A stretch of 64,000 bases of DNA. Origin: Maylandia zebra (Eukaryota > Chordata > Actinopteri > Cichliformes > Cichlidae). A model generated the notes under the pieces. That model ran no database searches. It was given only the letters and a program-made list of their open reading frames with translations, and had not been told where the DNA came from. The translations under genes were made by a program, and so were the position numbers. Positions 43,097 to 54,661 of this stretch are shown in pieces; position 1 is the first letter of the stretch; each line of letters opens with the position of its first letter. The DNA lies in assembly GCF_041146795.1 (NCBI RefSeq), contig NC_135172.1:15665123-15729122 (forward strand), given 5' to 3'.

Positions 43097-45970
43097 TGAT
43101 CATTAAACCCAGTGAAAATAAGAAAAATCATCATTACATAACATCAGCAGCATCATGCTCGTGTTTACAGTCAGTCCTGCCTGCCTGCCTCTTTGTGCCT
43201 CATGTTTCATTTATGCTATGAATTCATTTAGTTGTGGATAATCCCCAGCCTGCTGGGAAGCTCAGTGTTGCACTTCCAGTCAGAGGACCAATGGGAGCGG
43301 CTGTCAGCCTGGGTGTATGGGGCGGGGCTCAGCTCACTCTTCATCATCTCCACCCTCTTCCACACTGTGGCCTGGAAGAAGAGCCACTTACGGTATATAC
43401 TTATATACACACACCCACATATATACATTGTAGCACAATATCTGTGATGCATTGGATTATTTTAAATATATCATTTTTAATAATGATGTTTCATATCTAA
43501 ACAGTGTCACTGAGTCGTTTCTGAGCTGTTTCTGCTCCCTCTTCAGGTCTGTGGAGCAGTGTTTTCACATGTGTGACAGGATGGTGATCTATTTCTTCAT
43601 CGCTGCTTCCTACGCCCCTTGGTAAACAAACTAGCCTGCTAGGCGTGTGTGGGTGTGTGTAAACTGTATATATAAGTAAGTACATTATTCAAATTTTATT
43701 TATATAGCTCATTTCAACACTTGTGGTACAAGGGGCTCTGAATATGAATAAACACACAAAAGATGATTAAAATCAACATAACAGCAACAGACATAACACA
43801 GAACCCCCAACAACCACCACCTCCAGCACATATTACAGATAGCAAATAGTGTTTCCAATAACTGGCACTCAGAGAGTGTTTGTTGAGCTAACTGCAAGGA
43901 AACTAATCCTCAGTCTGGGTCCGTTGTGAGAAAACCTATGCACCCTCCTGTTGTCAGTCATGATTAAGTTACATAGGCTGTAAATAAAAGATGACATTAT
44001 TATTATCTCTCCGCCCCCCCCCCCCCCCCCCCCTTCTTTTCTTTTTAATCAAATGTGACAAGCAAGTGGATCTGACTTAAAATTGGTGTTAACGGTGAAA
44101 ACTGCTCTACGCGGTTTACAAAGCGTCCATTAGTTCTGATTGGATTTCATGTCATCAGAAGATTTTCATTTTCATCTCATTTTTATTTGGAGGCAAAAGT
44201 GTCAATACGTTTTAGCCTGGCTTTTGTCCTGTTTTGTGTTTCTGTTTTGTTTAGTTATTATCTTGTTTTTATAAGGGTGGCTGTAGCTCAGGCGGTAGAG
44301 CAGGTCATCTACTGATCGGAAGGTTGGTGGTTCGATTCCTGGCTTCCCCTAGTCTGCATGCCAAATATCCTTGGGCAAGATACTAACCCCAAATTGCTCT
44401 CCGATCCATCCATCGGAGTATGAGTGTGTGAATGCTACTTAGAAAGCACTAAGAACAATGTGCTTGTGTGAATGGGTGAATGCACAAGTTGTGTAAAGCG
44501 CTTTGAGTGCTCAGAAGAGTAGAAAAGCGCTATATAAGATCCATTTACCATAAGAAAAAAAAGGTTGGTGGTGAAAATTATTGGTCAGCGAAATTAAAAC
44601 TGCTGAAAACACTGCAAACTTAGGATCTTATCAGTGACAAGTTAGCCAAAGCATATCCTGTTTTATGAGCTGATTGGAATAATAGTTTAAAAAATAAACA
44701 TCATGCTGTATTTTAAAAGATCTGCAATTAGAAGATGAATCCATGAGATTTCGTCATGCATTGTCAAAGGTATGTGCCTTTTTTGACGTGACGCTGTGCG
44801 CCACGTTATTGTTTACATGACATTAATTTCTAAAATAGTGGATATAGACAAACTACCATTGCTGTTACTCTGACTATCTGCAGTTTTACGGCAGTTTTAC
44901 GTGTGTATATCTAAGTATACACACGTAAAACAGCAATTATTGTCCCTCCATTTAGAACGACAGAGGCGTTCGAAGTTCACTCGGGCGCCTCTACATTCAA
45001 CACAGACGCTGTCACAACCCAAATCCCAACGTCGGTTTTGAATAAATTTACTTTTTTGAAAAATTTTAATTTATGTACGCTATATGCATTTTGTTCATTC
45101 CTAAGTTGTGATTCTACACCAATCAAAATACTGTCTTTAATAATTAACATTTGAAATGCTGAAGGCGTTTCAAAATTAGCTGCTTTTCCAGCAAAACAAA
45201 AACTTTACTGAAGTACTTAAGGTTTTGTAAGGGTACAAAACCCTGTTTAGTCTTTCCCTCCCTTTTATTTTTAGCGTTTACATGTGGACAGAGATATTTT
45301 TTCAAAACTGCATGTGTAGATGGCATTTTTTTTGATTGATTGATTGATTTTTTCAACAGGCTAAACCTGCGAGAGCTGGGTCCCTGGGCGTGTCACATGC
45401 GCTGGTTAGTTTGGGTCATGGCGTCTTTTGGAACCACCTACGTCTTCTTCTTCCATGAGAGGTCTGCTCACATATTTATTTCCTTAGTATGTCAAATATT
45501 TAAACTTCTTTTAAAATTGATTAAGCTTTTTCCAAGCTGTTATTAAGATTGCCTAACTTTACGCTCAGTAACACCCGTGCTCAGTAACCCATTGCTGTCA
45601 TAGGTATAAGCTCATGGAGTTGATCTGCTACACAGTGATGGGAGTTTTTCCTGCCCTGGTCATCCTCTCAATGGTGAGGCCACTCACATTTTCTGCTGCT
45701 TGATTGGGTTTAAAATGACCCATTAAACAGTTTAAAAATAATAAACTTAATGCCTCTTCTCAGCCGGAGCAGTCCGGGTTGTGTGAGCTGCTGGTCGGCG
45801 GGGCCTGCTACTGTTTGGGGATAGTCTTCTTCAAAAGTGACGGCATTGTCCCATTCGCTCACGCTATTTGGCACATGTTTGTAGCTATGGGAGCGGCCAT
45901 ACATTACTACGCCATCTGGAAGTACCTCTACGCCCAGCCACCCAACCACCAGGTCCACACCTCCAGATGA
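37554..45970 (+). CDS. mmd2: MMD2 / PAQR10, seven-helix PAQR family protein, about 250 aa
   Basis: Coding exons: 37554-37609 (candidate), 42943-43024, 43232-43392, 43547-43621, 45360-45461, 45604-45673, 45764-45970; GT-AG, phases close to 250 codons plus TGA. The six downstream exons are secure: [60 protein letters not shown] and [20 protein letters not shown]. The PAQR metal-site residues (His in FHTV, the HAIWH pair near the end) are present. MMD2 is chosen over MMD from the CATHA and QPTEYEH wording; it also lies next to radil, as in human 7p22. PAQR10 is a Golgi protein linked to Ras signalling (family knowledge). The first exon is less certain: it was picked because ATGATGTGG...GTGATGAG|GTGAAC gives the phase needed, but its 18 residues do not resemble the N-terminus I recall for human MMD2. 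Intron 1 is 5.3 kb; intron 4 holds a SINE. Confidence 0.88.
37610..42942 (+). other. mmd2 intron 1
   Basis: No exon recognised inside. It contains low-complexity A/G and T-rich parts, and from about 41560 to 42690 a degenerate dispersed repeat (separate entry). Open frames at 39789-40286 and 40162-40455 are Ser/Arg/Glu-rich and lack codon or family support. Confidence 0.5.
41560..42690. repeat. Long degenerate dispersed repeat in mmd2 intron 1
   Basis: The run includes words common to a dispersed teleost repeat: GAAGCTGGTTCCACGATG, GTGAGAGCTTTAAAAAC, GATGCAGCATTTTGAAGTAA and AAAACAGACACTTGGGGGAC. No open frame of interest remains. Orientation, family and exact ends could not be set; it is probably an old retroposon-derived sequence. 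Confidence 0.4.
43032..43091. repeat. (CA)30 microsatellite next to the mmd2 exon 2 donor
   Basis: An uninterrupted CA run begins 8 nt after the last base of mmd2 exon 2 (43024) and fills a large part of the 207-bp intron. CA tracts close to 5' splice sites can act as hnRNP L-dependent splicing signals (established for other genes), so it may influence splicing of this exon. Confidence 0.95.
44014..44033. repeat. Poly-C tract in mmd2 intron 4
   Basis: A run of about 20 C, followed by a T-rich stretch. Length in such homopolymers is often unreliable in assemblies. Confidence 0.85.
44275..44550 (+). mobile_element. tRNA-derived SINE (cichlid/percomorph type) in mmd2 intron 4
   Basis: The head is tRNA-like with a pol III A box TAGCTCAGGCG (44284-44294) and a perfect B box GGTTCGATTCC (44329-44339), 35 nt apart. 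The body continues with CTTGGGCAAGATACTAACCC and TGTAAAGCGCTTTGAGTGCT and ends AAAAGCGCTATATAAGATCC. ATAAG occurs at both borders (44271-44275 and 44550-44554) and may be a short or eroded target duplication. This tail wording is typical of AFC/ROn-type fish SINEs, though the exact family is from memory. Not a tRNA gene: no CCA-compatible acceptor stem closes. Confidence 0.85.
44760..45345. repeat. Probable MITE-derived segment with a 16-bp perfect hairpin
   Basis: Includes the perfect inverted repeat at 44894-44931 and, near its right part, AGCGTTTACATGTGGACAGA and AAAACTGCATGTGTAGATGG, words common in fish MITE edges. Terminal repeats could not be matched, so the borders are tentative. Confidence 0.4.
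44894..44931. repeat. Perfect 16-bp inverted repeat
   Basis: Left arm GTTTTACGTGTGTATA (44894-44909), 6-nt loop, right arm TATACACACGTAAAAC (44916-44931). GCAGTTTTACG is also repeated just upstream (44880-44890), so the structure may have grown by local templated duplication. Confidence 0.9.
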
Positions 45971-48900
45971 CATCAGCACTGACCTCACAGGAAGTAACTC
46001 CTGTTTTTGAGCGGATACGAGGGGCTGTCCACATTCAGGGGCTGCCTCATGTTGAAGGTGGGGGGATGGGGAGTGGGGGGTAAACATGCACTTTTCAGTG
46101 TGACAGAAACCAAAACTAATGGTGCATTCAGGTCCCTCTCATCAGTTCGAAATGTCTAACATTTCCATGTTTATCACCAAAAAGTTGCCTTCAAGCAGCC
46201 AGTGAATGAATGGGTAAAACGGGTCCAAATCCAAATTAAATCTTTTGCATCGTCTTCACACTCCTACTTTTCTAAAAATAGCACCTTTAAAAAGCAATTT
46301 AAACTACTTTACTTTTTCTTTGAGGATAAAATAAAATCACATCAGTGTGCTGAAATAGCATAAAATAATGTAATGGAATACAGCACAGTGTGAAACACAA
46401 AGAAATACTTTAAGCCCTGTTTTAAGACAACAGTTAATTCATGCAGGTCTTGCAATTTTGCTTTGTTTTGCAGGTACTTCTCCTTGTTTAGCTTTGAATC
46501 TGGGACAGGAAGTACAGCTGGCCTAGATAATGACTGATGGAGTCAAAGATGTGAGACCTTAATGTGACAGCTTTGATTCAGTCTGAGGCAAAGCCCAGTG
46601 TGGAAAATATTCATGAAACACTTCCCCGCTTCTTGGAAAACTCAGAAAAAAACTCATGTGTCTGTATCAGTATTTTATTCATTCAGATCTTCTGCCGTCT
46701 GAATTTTAGACAGGAAGTTAATCAACACTTTTAATTTAATTCTTACTAACCGATGACCAACTGAATCCAGTTACCTCCAGTGATGCAATACCTCCTGACG
46801 TTCTGAGCTGAGAGGGCAATCAAATGCACCATTTAGGGTTAATTATCACGTTTGGTATACATGAAGGATAAATATGTTGAATGTGAACTTCAAGGCTGGC
46901 AGCTCCTGAACTGGGACCCCCCCCTCCCCAAGATCATTTTAGTTTTACACTTCTAACAGTATTTTCCAGGACTTTGGTTTCAGGGGTTAATCACTATTCT
47001 CGGAGATTTCTCTCTGTGCCGTGCGCGCCCAGATTTAGTGTGCAGAAGCGGAATTGAGGGCATTGTCTATTTGTCAAGAGAAAATCACTATTAAAATTGG
47101 CAGACTCGACTCATGAGATTAATTTTAGTGTTTTTAGTTTGATTACACTAAGCAGGCTGCAACATCAGTAATTTACTATTCCCAATTCAGAGCTCTAGAT
47201 AGTATTATTACTGCTATTGTTATTAGATGTGCTATCTACACCATAGTACTCTGTATGATTTTAACAATAGCTGCTTAAGTCGGTGACTTCCTGTGAAGTT
47301 TTTTAAACATGATCGTAGAGGTTTTTTTCTTTTTCTTAAGTTTAACACTCAGATATTTGTAGTTTTAGTCTTGGAGACTTTTACTCGTGTGCTTCCACAT
47401 ATACCAGTCGCCACACTTTCGATTTTTGAGCATAAACACTGAATTCTAATACTGTTGTCGATTAGGTTTAGTACGTGAAGATACAGTATTTATCAGAGAC
47501 ATACAGTACATGCCGACTTCATCTATATTTTCTTCTGATCTTCTCGTTGTGTTACTCGATCATCTTCTCAGTCTTCATCCTAAACGAATGGAAAACAGCT
47601 GATAGCTACAACATGGTTGGAGCTCAAACCACTGTCTGATTCAGCACTGCCAGAAGACTTACTGCCGTTAACCGATAGCACACTACTACCATATATGTAT
47701 GTTTCACACTTGAAAGGAAACTGAAGCTATAGTATTGTTGAACAATCTGGCCCGATAATAAAGGCATCTCAGGTGCGTGTGTGTGTGTGTGTGCTCGCGC
47801 GCGTGTGCTCGCGTGTGTGTGTGTTTGCCCAAGTGTTTGTGCCTGTGTGTATCCTATACTATCTGACTACCATGAATCCAAAGCCTCTAACTGGCTGAGT
47901 CTATGTTTACACATGAATGCATGTACCTTGAACACATCAAAATATATCTGAAACATATATGTATTCTTAGCGTCGAGTTGTACGTGCTGCTTCGTGGTTT
48001 AAAGGACGAAGCAGAGTGTGATTAATGTGGCGAGAGGATTTTAAAAGGTCGAAGCAGCTGGTATTTAAGGGTTGTCAAAAAAAACTTTTTCATTATAGTT
48101 TCACTGCAGTATGTCGGATCATCTGGGCTTAAAAGTCCAAGGAAGCCACATTAAAAAGGACCACTGCAGCTGCTATGGTTGTTTGCAGCTCTAAGCAAAT
48201 AAATGCATTTTATTTATTTATTTATTTATTTATATGCTGGCACCTCCCCATACAGCTTCACCTGCTCACTCACAGCTGCCCCAGAAGTTTTCTGCAAGTT
48301 TTACATATATGGATTTACATAATGGATAGAAAAGATTTCAAATCTTTACACCTGGACTCTTTACCCCTTGAAAGCCCGCTAGCAGTAACCCTTAAAGCTC
48401 TTTTCTGTCATGTTTCAGGGCTGCTTATAGAACAAAATGACTGGGCGTACATCAGAAGTCAGGTCGTATCTGCCTGTGTAGCTACCTGGGAAAACCTGGA
48501 AACTGCCTGTTTGAACTATGAAATAAATGCCAGAAATTTTTAATTTTTTGAAAAAGTAGAGTTTATTGAACAATCTGACAAAAGTTTTAATTTGTATCAT
48601 TTGTCAAAAAAAACAAAACAAAAAGCAGAAACACTGACACTGACTAAAAAAATCTCACAACAGCTGATGTATTAGATATGACACACTTAGCATTACAGGG
48701 CTAGTAGTCGTCAGAAGGTGTGAAAACTGGTCATTAAGGGCAGAGGGGAGGTCGTTTGTACTTCAATAACACTTTAAGCGACGCTGCACAACCCCCTAAA
48801 TTTGCTGCAAAACTCTGCAAAAGTTTGCATTTGGAGTTAAATCCATCACTGTGATGAGCACTTATGAAATGCTGTTTATTTGCCCGTGCAAGTGTAGTAG

Positions 48901-50800
48901 GTCATGAGGTAACGCATAAGGTGAGCGTTACCTTTAAATGTTGAGGTCGACACACAAACCTGGATTCAGATCCAAACCGCAGCTCAGTTTTTCCTCTATC
49001 GCTCAACGTGTTTTAAGGATAAGCCTCTAACTAGTGGACAAAAACTGACAACCAGCACAAAACTGGACTGAAAACAAGTTATTTTATAATATCACCTTGT
49101 TTGTGTAGCCACTGTTGCCTCAAGACATCTAATAATCATTCTTCATTCTATACTGAAGGGTCCAAAAACAACACGATGACACCAAACCTTGAATAAAAGT
49201 GATAAAATAGTCTGAGGGTGACACAATACTTTATCATTTTGTACATTTGAGACCCTAGCATGAAGAGGAGTGCGTTTGTCGCACGGTGGATATCTTATTT
49301 AAAACTGAAACAGAGTTACTCTGGAGTATTCGTGCTCTCAGTGTTTACTCGAGTCTCTGGGATGAACCAAACAACTGAGAGAGTTTACAGTTTGTCTTGT
49401 ATCCAAGCCAGGTCTGGCTGCGGTGAGATAAAGTAAAGGATTTGATGTGTGTCTTGTCTTGATTACAGTATGTGTCTCATTCAGACATACACCCCACCTG
49501 CCTTTGTAAAGATCTTTATAACAGCGTCCGCGAAGCCTCGTGGACCCTCTGTATATTATTTATAGACGCTCTGTGATTGTGGAGCTGCTGACTCTGTTCT
49601 CAGTCCTGCTGGTGTTTCCTTTCTCGTCCTACAGGACTGATTATATTATCTCACCCTTATTCTAGTTTTCATATTGGTTATTGTGTCTGTGGTGCTTTTT
49701 GTGCTGTGATAAGCCGATATGATGCCAACAATGCTTTTATCTTTTCTATTTCTCTTGTAATAAAAAAGCTTTTTTCATGCATTTTTATGTCGTTTTTTAT
49801 AGTGTTTCACCTTTTTTGTAGCTCATGTAAGAAAAAAAGGTTATTTTCACAAGTAGTTTTGTTACACCAAAAACATATTACAAAATGAGCTCCAGATGTA
49901 TCTAAACTACATTATAGCGACCAGTCTGTCCTTTGATCTTGTTTCATACCACTTTAATTCAATCAAGAGTCATTCTCAAGGAGACTGAAATAAATTGAGG
50001 CAGACTTATTTTATATAATTAGCCTCATATGAGGAGAGGAAATGAGACACCAGAAGAAGGGGGAAAAAAGAAGGTAAACATACAGTCACAATAAAAAACA
50101 AAGTACAGAAATTATGAGGTTTTACATGTTGATACATAATAAAAAACAATCTGGTCCACAGAAGGTCTTAAAACTAGGTAAATCCAATAAGAAAATAAAA
50201 TATTTACAACACTATGCAGAAGAGTGTGAAAAAGTAAGTGCACCCATACTGCGGCTACATGAATTAAGAGGGTAAGTGGGGGCAGGTGCCGCTAATCAAA
50301 TGCACCAATAGGCTGAACTCTATTCTGCTCAATAATAATTTTATCTCTTTATAATCTTATTGGTGTGGTGTGGCCCCCCACAGCAGTCCCAGTTTTCTAA
50401 TGGGGTAATTTTTAAGCCCACCCCTGTACTTAACTGAACACCAGCAAGTGTGAGCATCTCTATGAAAGTAGGGGTTCTCTTACTCTGCCAGAAAGGACAG
50501 ACATTAGTGATAATCTTAAGAGGAAAGAACTGCTCTGGGAAGTCCATCATTCCACAGCAAGAATTTTGGCTTTTGTGTTTATTTTGTAAATAAATCATGA
50601 CACTGTGCAGTATCTCATGTTGATGTTCATCTGGGGTTGTATAAGTCATTTTAAGGTAAGGATTTTAGTAAGGATTCGATCATTTCTATTATATATTATA
50701 TATAGGGTGCAATACTTTCCACGACTGCAGATCTATTATCAAGACGATTACCCTATTTTATTTTTTAAGTGGAATATATAAAACCACGCGTTAAAAGACC
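45971..50800 (+). other. mmd2 3' UTR and intergenic region to radil
   Basis: A long mmd2 3' UTR is possible: AATAAA occurs at 47757 and again later, but no signal can be preferred. A TG microsatellite lies at about 47773-47825. The stretch 48175-48543 has an open frame (122 codons) that starts in TTTA repeats and lacks family support. 50200-50660 looks like an old transposon remnant but could not be assigned. No gene seen. Confidence 0.45.
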
Positions 50801-50839
50801 ACGTTGTTTCCTTCGGATCTACCGTTGTAGTTCGTGCTA

Positions 50840-51700
50840 GTGCCGCCTCTGTCCGCCAGGGGGAGTCGCCTCTACACGCTCTGGTGCCAGAGCAGGTGTA
50901 GCGAGGTGAAGCATCGCGTGTGGCTCGGCTGTTTCCGTCACGGCTCGGCAGTGAACCGCTGTGGATGTGGGAATGCGGTTGCCGGAGGCTGTGGGCATTG
51001 CTGGACACTCGGCGGAGATGTACGCACGGGAGCAGGAGCCCACAGCGGCTGGCTGTCGTCCAAGTTAACGGGCTGTTTTGGGGATGTGGGTGGGACCCCC
51101 GGACGGCTGGGTGTCGCTCGGAGCAGGGGAGCTGGGTGTTCCCCCCCCCCCCCCCCCCATTTATAGAGCCTGTGATTTTTCTGCACGGTAGGGGAATAAG
51201 AGAGACACCAGGAAGGATTCCCCAGCACTATGGAGCCACGCACTGCAGACAGCGTGAGTACAAACGCACAGACACCGGCAGAGCCCCCGGGGGACTGGGC
51301 TCGCCTCTGCTGGAACCACTCATCAACTTTTCCGCGACCTATTTTATTGACAGGCAGACGCGTCGCTGCTTTCTGCTCCCCGATATGTAAAAAACAGGTT
51401 TTCTTTCTCTCTCTCTTTGTTGAGCGTTGCGCAGATGTCCAAACAACATTGAGATAAATTGATAATTAATTGTGTGCAACGACCTCGCGCAGTAACACAG
51501 ACGCACCTGCTGCCGTCAGAGATCGGCTGCTGTGAGTTTTCCGCGCCGCGCCTGACGGCTCATCAGCGGATTAATTTCTGAGGATCTTCTCCTGCCTTTT
51601 GTTGCCACGGCGGTTGCTACTGACGACCAGTGAATCCAAAGTCGTAAACAGACGGACCGGCTGTAAATAACGGGCTGTCACAAGTTTAGTCCTATATTAT
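50840..51700 (+). promoter_or_regulatory. radil: CpG-rich promoter region of radil
   Basis: A CpG-dense island with a poly-C tract at 51141-51158. Open frames occur on both strands simply because of composition. It includes the probable radil leader exon ending at 51253. Confidence 0.6.
51160..51253 (+). other. radil: radil leader exon with a short upstream ORF
   Basis: Probable non-coding first exon ending GACAGC|GTGAGT at 51253/51254; its start is not determinable. ATG at 51230 opens an upstream frame of eight codons in this exon. If spliced to the acceptor at 54630, that frame continues with four more codons and stops (TGA at 54643-54645) before the radil start at 54662, so it is an upstream ORF rather than the start of the protein. 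Confidence 0.5.
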
Positions 51701-52254
51701 GATGTAGGCGTGGGCTTTTTCCTTAGCGCACTGCTTAAATCTGACCTTCTGCTGGTAAAGACAAGGACAACCACAAGTCTGTGTGACATGGTTACTAAAT
51801 GTAACACGACCTCCTGGGTTACTAAACGCAACCCAATTTACCAGTGCGAAAAGGTATCCCCTCCCTCTGTGTGTGTTTCTTTCTGCGTGTAGGATTGAGT
51901 TAACTGCAGCCAAGTAGCCAGATTACCATGGATTAGCTGGCATTTAAAATAGTCACGTTATCCCACCAGTCCCTGCACAGTCAGCTACAACAACACCTTT
52001 TAGGTTGCCTGCCAAATGTTTCTGCAGTAAAGGAACTTAGGGTTGTAAATGGGATGCAGTTAAAACGGGTTGGATGAGGTTCTGCTTTCACCTGATGCAG
52101 CTGATTCCTGATGAGACCCCTCACTACAGGTCTAGCGGTCAAAGGAGTTCATGCAAAGGTACGAATGAAGCTGACCCACCTTAGGGGTATAGATGGGAAA
52201 CAGACTTTTTAGGATGTAGGGTATTTTAAAAAGATTTGGTTGTTTGGTTGGTTG

Positions 52255-52830
52255 GTAGGGTAGGGGTCCTGAGGTGAAGGTCCTGAGCCACCGCTCATTT
52301 CTTTATATTTGGCTTGGAAAGGTGCAACGATTTACTGAAACGTGTTGAACAAACGTGGAAATACAGTTAGTGAAGCAAAAACACCCAGCTTTAAAGTCAA
52401 TATTTGGTATGATCACCTTTATTCGTCACACAACCTGAACTCTCTTAGTTAAGCTTTCTTGTCATTTCTTCTTCAGCAATATTTCTCCAGGCTTCCTGAA
52501 CGACATTCAAAGCTCTTCTTTGGAGGTCGGCTGCTTTTTGTTCTGTTTTCTGTCAAGATGATCCCCACACTGCTTCAATAATGTTGAGGTCCGGGTTCTG
52601 GGGAGGCCAATCCATGACTGAAAGTGTTCCACTGTGTGTTTTTCTACCCAAGTATGACTTTACTGCACTGATGGTGTGTTTGGGATCATTGTCATGGTAT
52701 TACATGATGGATCAAAATCTGATGGTACTTTTCTGTTTTCATAATTGCATCAATTAAGACCACTTTTAAGAAAAACTGCAAAATATAAACAAAAGAGGGT
52801 TGGCTCAAGATTTTTGCACAATACTGTATA
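52255..52830 (-). mobile_element. Internally deleted Tc1-like element
   Basis: Antisense words of a Tc1-family transposase gene are readable on the plus strand: AACTCTCTTAGTTAAGCTTT, AATGTTGAGGTCCGGGTTCT, GGGAGGCCAATCCATGACTG and GTTTGGGATCATTGTCATGG. The ends CTGAGCCACCGCTCATTTCT and, at the right, GGCTCAAGATTTTTGCACAA are inverted repeats of each other with errors; the sequence stops at CTGTATATATA. Most of the transposase is missing. Ends approximate. Confidence 0.75.
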
Positions 52831-53600
52831 TATACAAATTAAATATAAAAATAAAGAAAATCCATTTGAATAATTTAGCAGTGTTTTTAAGTGCGGGTTT
52901 TAGGCTTTCAATGTGGTGATTTGCTGCTTTACTCTGTTCTTTGTAAATTAAAAATAAATAAATTAATAAATGTGCTTCCAAGTAGTCAGCCTTAGGTCAT
53001 TTATGTTCTGTGATTGTTTTATTTAGTTAGTTTATTTAGTTTTATTTAAAAAAAATTAAATGCACAAAAAAGCATTATTCTAATATACTAAAAAAACAAG
53101 TAGTTGCAGAGAGAAAACTCTGTGTGCCATATGGGTCTGTTTGCTGTGCACACTATATAATCTACACAAAAATAATCTATTAAGTGTTTATTCGTTTATT
53201 TTGTTAAACATAACAACCACTGCAGACACTGCTTGATTTTCAAAAAGGCAGTTTCATTGCAGTATTCAGTGTTCCCCTTCAGCACAGAGCCAGAGTCCTG
53301 GTCGGCCTTTTTTTTTTTTTTTCAACCAAGCCATAGTCAAGAGTCTGACGTGAAAACAGCTTAGTGCTTTCAATGAAATTATTAAAAAGCTAAAAGCAGA
53401 CGGTATTATTTAATCCCAGAGGACGTAGACGGGCTGTTAATGATGAATGGGATCCTTCAGCTTTGACCTGAACATCATCTGTTTTATTTTTCCAGCGTGA
53501 AAGGTGACAGTGAAATGAATTGCAGAGCATATGACAATCAGCTGTACACACTGTGCTGCTGCACATAGAGGCAAAAATACTATCTGCATCAAGGTACTCA

Positions 53601-53601
<1 letters not shown>

Positions 53602-53653
<52 letters not shown>
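53602..53653. repeat. (CA)26 microsatellite
   Basis: Uninterrupted CA run in radil intron 1. Confidence 0.95.
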
Positions 53654-53657
<4 letters not shown>

Positions 53658-53811
53658 TTTGTGTTTGTTTTTGTCTTCATGGTCTGTTTACAGTGGATAC
53701 ATTTAGATTTTCTTTATCGTCACCAGCTACAGATATTATGTGTTTGATGTAGTTGTATGTCGAGTGTTATTGCATGTTTTTCTCATATTTGTGTGCATTT
53801 AATTTGGAAAT

Positions 53812-54558
53812 TAGGCATGCACTGATCCAGCTATTTCCATTTCAGATATTATATTGTTATCTTCCCTTCTGGTATCTTCGGATACAGTTGCTACAGATAC
53901 AGATCTAATTTAGTACCAGTGTTAGATTAATAAGCTGTGTTCCTCACTGTGATGAAGACACCGGGAGCCATTCTTTTAAATGTAGGCAACCTCAAGCTCA
54001 AACAGTTTTAAGAAGTTAATAAAATGAAGAATAAAAAAAAAGGGTTTTATTATTTGCACTAGTAGCTCAGTGTGAGAGTCTTTACTGTGTACTGGTGTTA
54101 TTTATGGTTACTCTAGTTTCTGCTTTTCCTGCTCCCAGTCTCACTGTGACTGCATCTCCTTCACAAGTGTGTGTGGAGCTGGTTGGTGTCAGGTGAAGTG
54201 GAACAATAGCAATCAAGTTGACAGCAATATGTCATGTTGACTGTAAGTGCAATACAAGTTTCACAGCAAGAGTTAAACTGCACTTAATGAGAGTGAGAAG
54301 TTTACTGGGAAATCTTCATGTCTGAGGCTTTTCATAAGTCACATGACCACAGTTTGCTAAAGTCAGAAACTGTAGCAAACATGCAAAGAAAACTTTGAAA
54401 TGACTTTAAATTGATGCACTACTGCTGACTCGTTCCAGGATAGAATTAAAAAGAATAGACTGGCTCCTTAGAACGGGCCAGTGAACTGATATCTAGTCCA
54501 GGTTTTTGAGTCAAGATCGGCTGGATATTCGATCCAAATATCGGATCGGTGCATCCCA
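53812..54558. mobile_element. Eroded non-autonomous hAT element
   Basis: The left end TAGGCATGCACTGATCC and the reverse complement of the right end, TGGGATGCACCGATCCGATA, match the widespread fish hAT terminus of the type GGGATGCACCGATCC. The subterminal part repeats GATAC/CGGAT words (GGTATCTTCGGATACAG). There is no transposase and no clear 8-bp duplication, so this is an old copy. Confidence 0.7.
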
Positions 54559-54661
54559 ACGTCAAACATCTAATTCCTGTGCATCAAATTAGGAACAAAG
54601 CATCTAAAAGTGTGTGTTCTTACTCACCAGTTGTGGAGTCTGTGAAGCAAACCGCAGCATC

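Larger units (their letters stand above)
51254..54630 (+). other. radil intron 1
   Basis: Apart from the Tc1-derived and hAT-derived elements listed separately and a CA microsatellite, no coding sequence is recognised. Confidence 0.5.

Noticed and set aside
42874-43134. CRISPR-like or satellite array suggested by regular repeats
   Set aside because: Simple dinucleotide repeat with no spacers.
43009-43221. His/Thr-repeat open frames over CA tracts (also at 53531-53752)
   Set aside because: Products of the CA microsatellites only.
44275-44350. Possible tRNA gene
   Set aside because: A and B boxes are good, but the acceptor stem does not close and the body continues as a SINE.
48175-48543. 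122-codon frame downstream of mmd2
   Set aside because: Begins in TTTA repeats, has no family match and lies in the likely mmd2 3' region.
50834-51457. Several open frames of 75-156 codons on both strands
   Set aside because: Long because of the GC content of a promoter island; none has a recognisable domain or consistent splicing.
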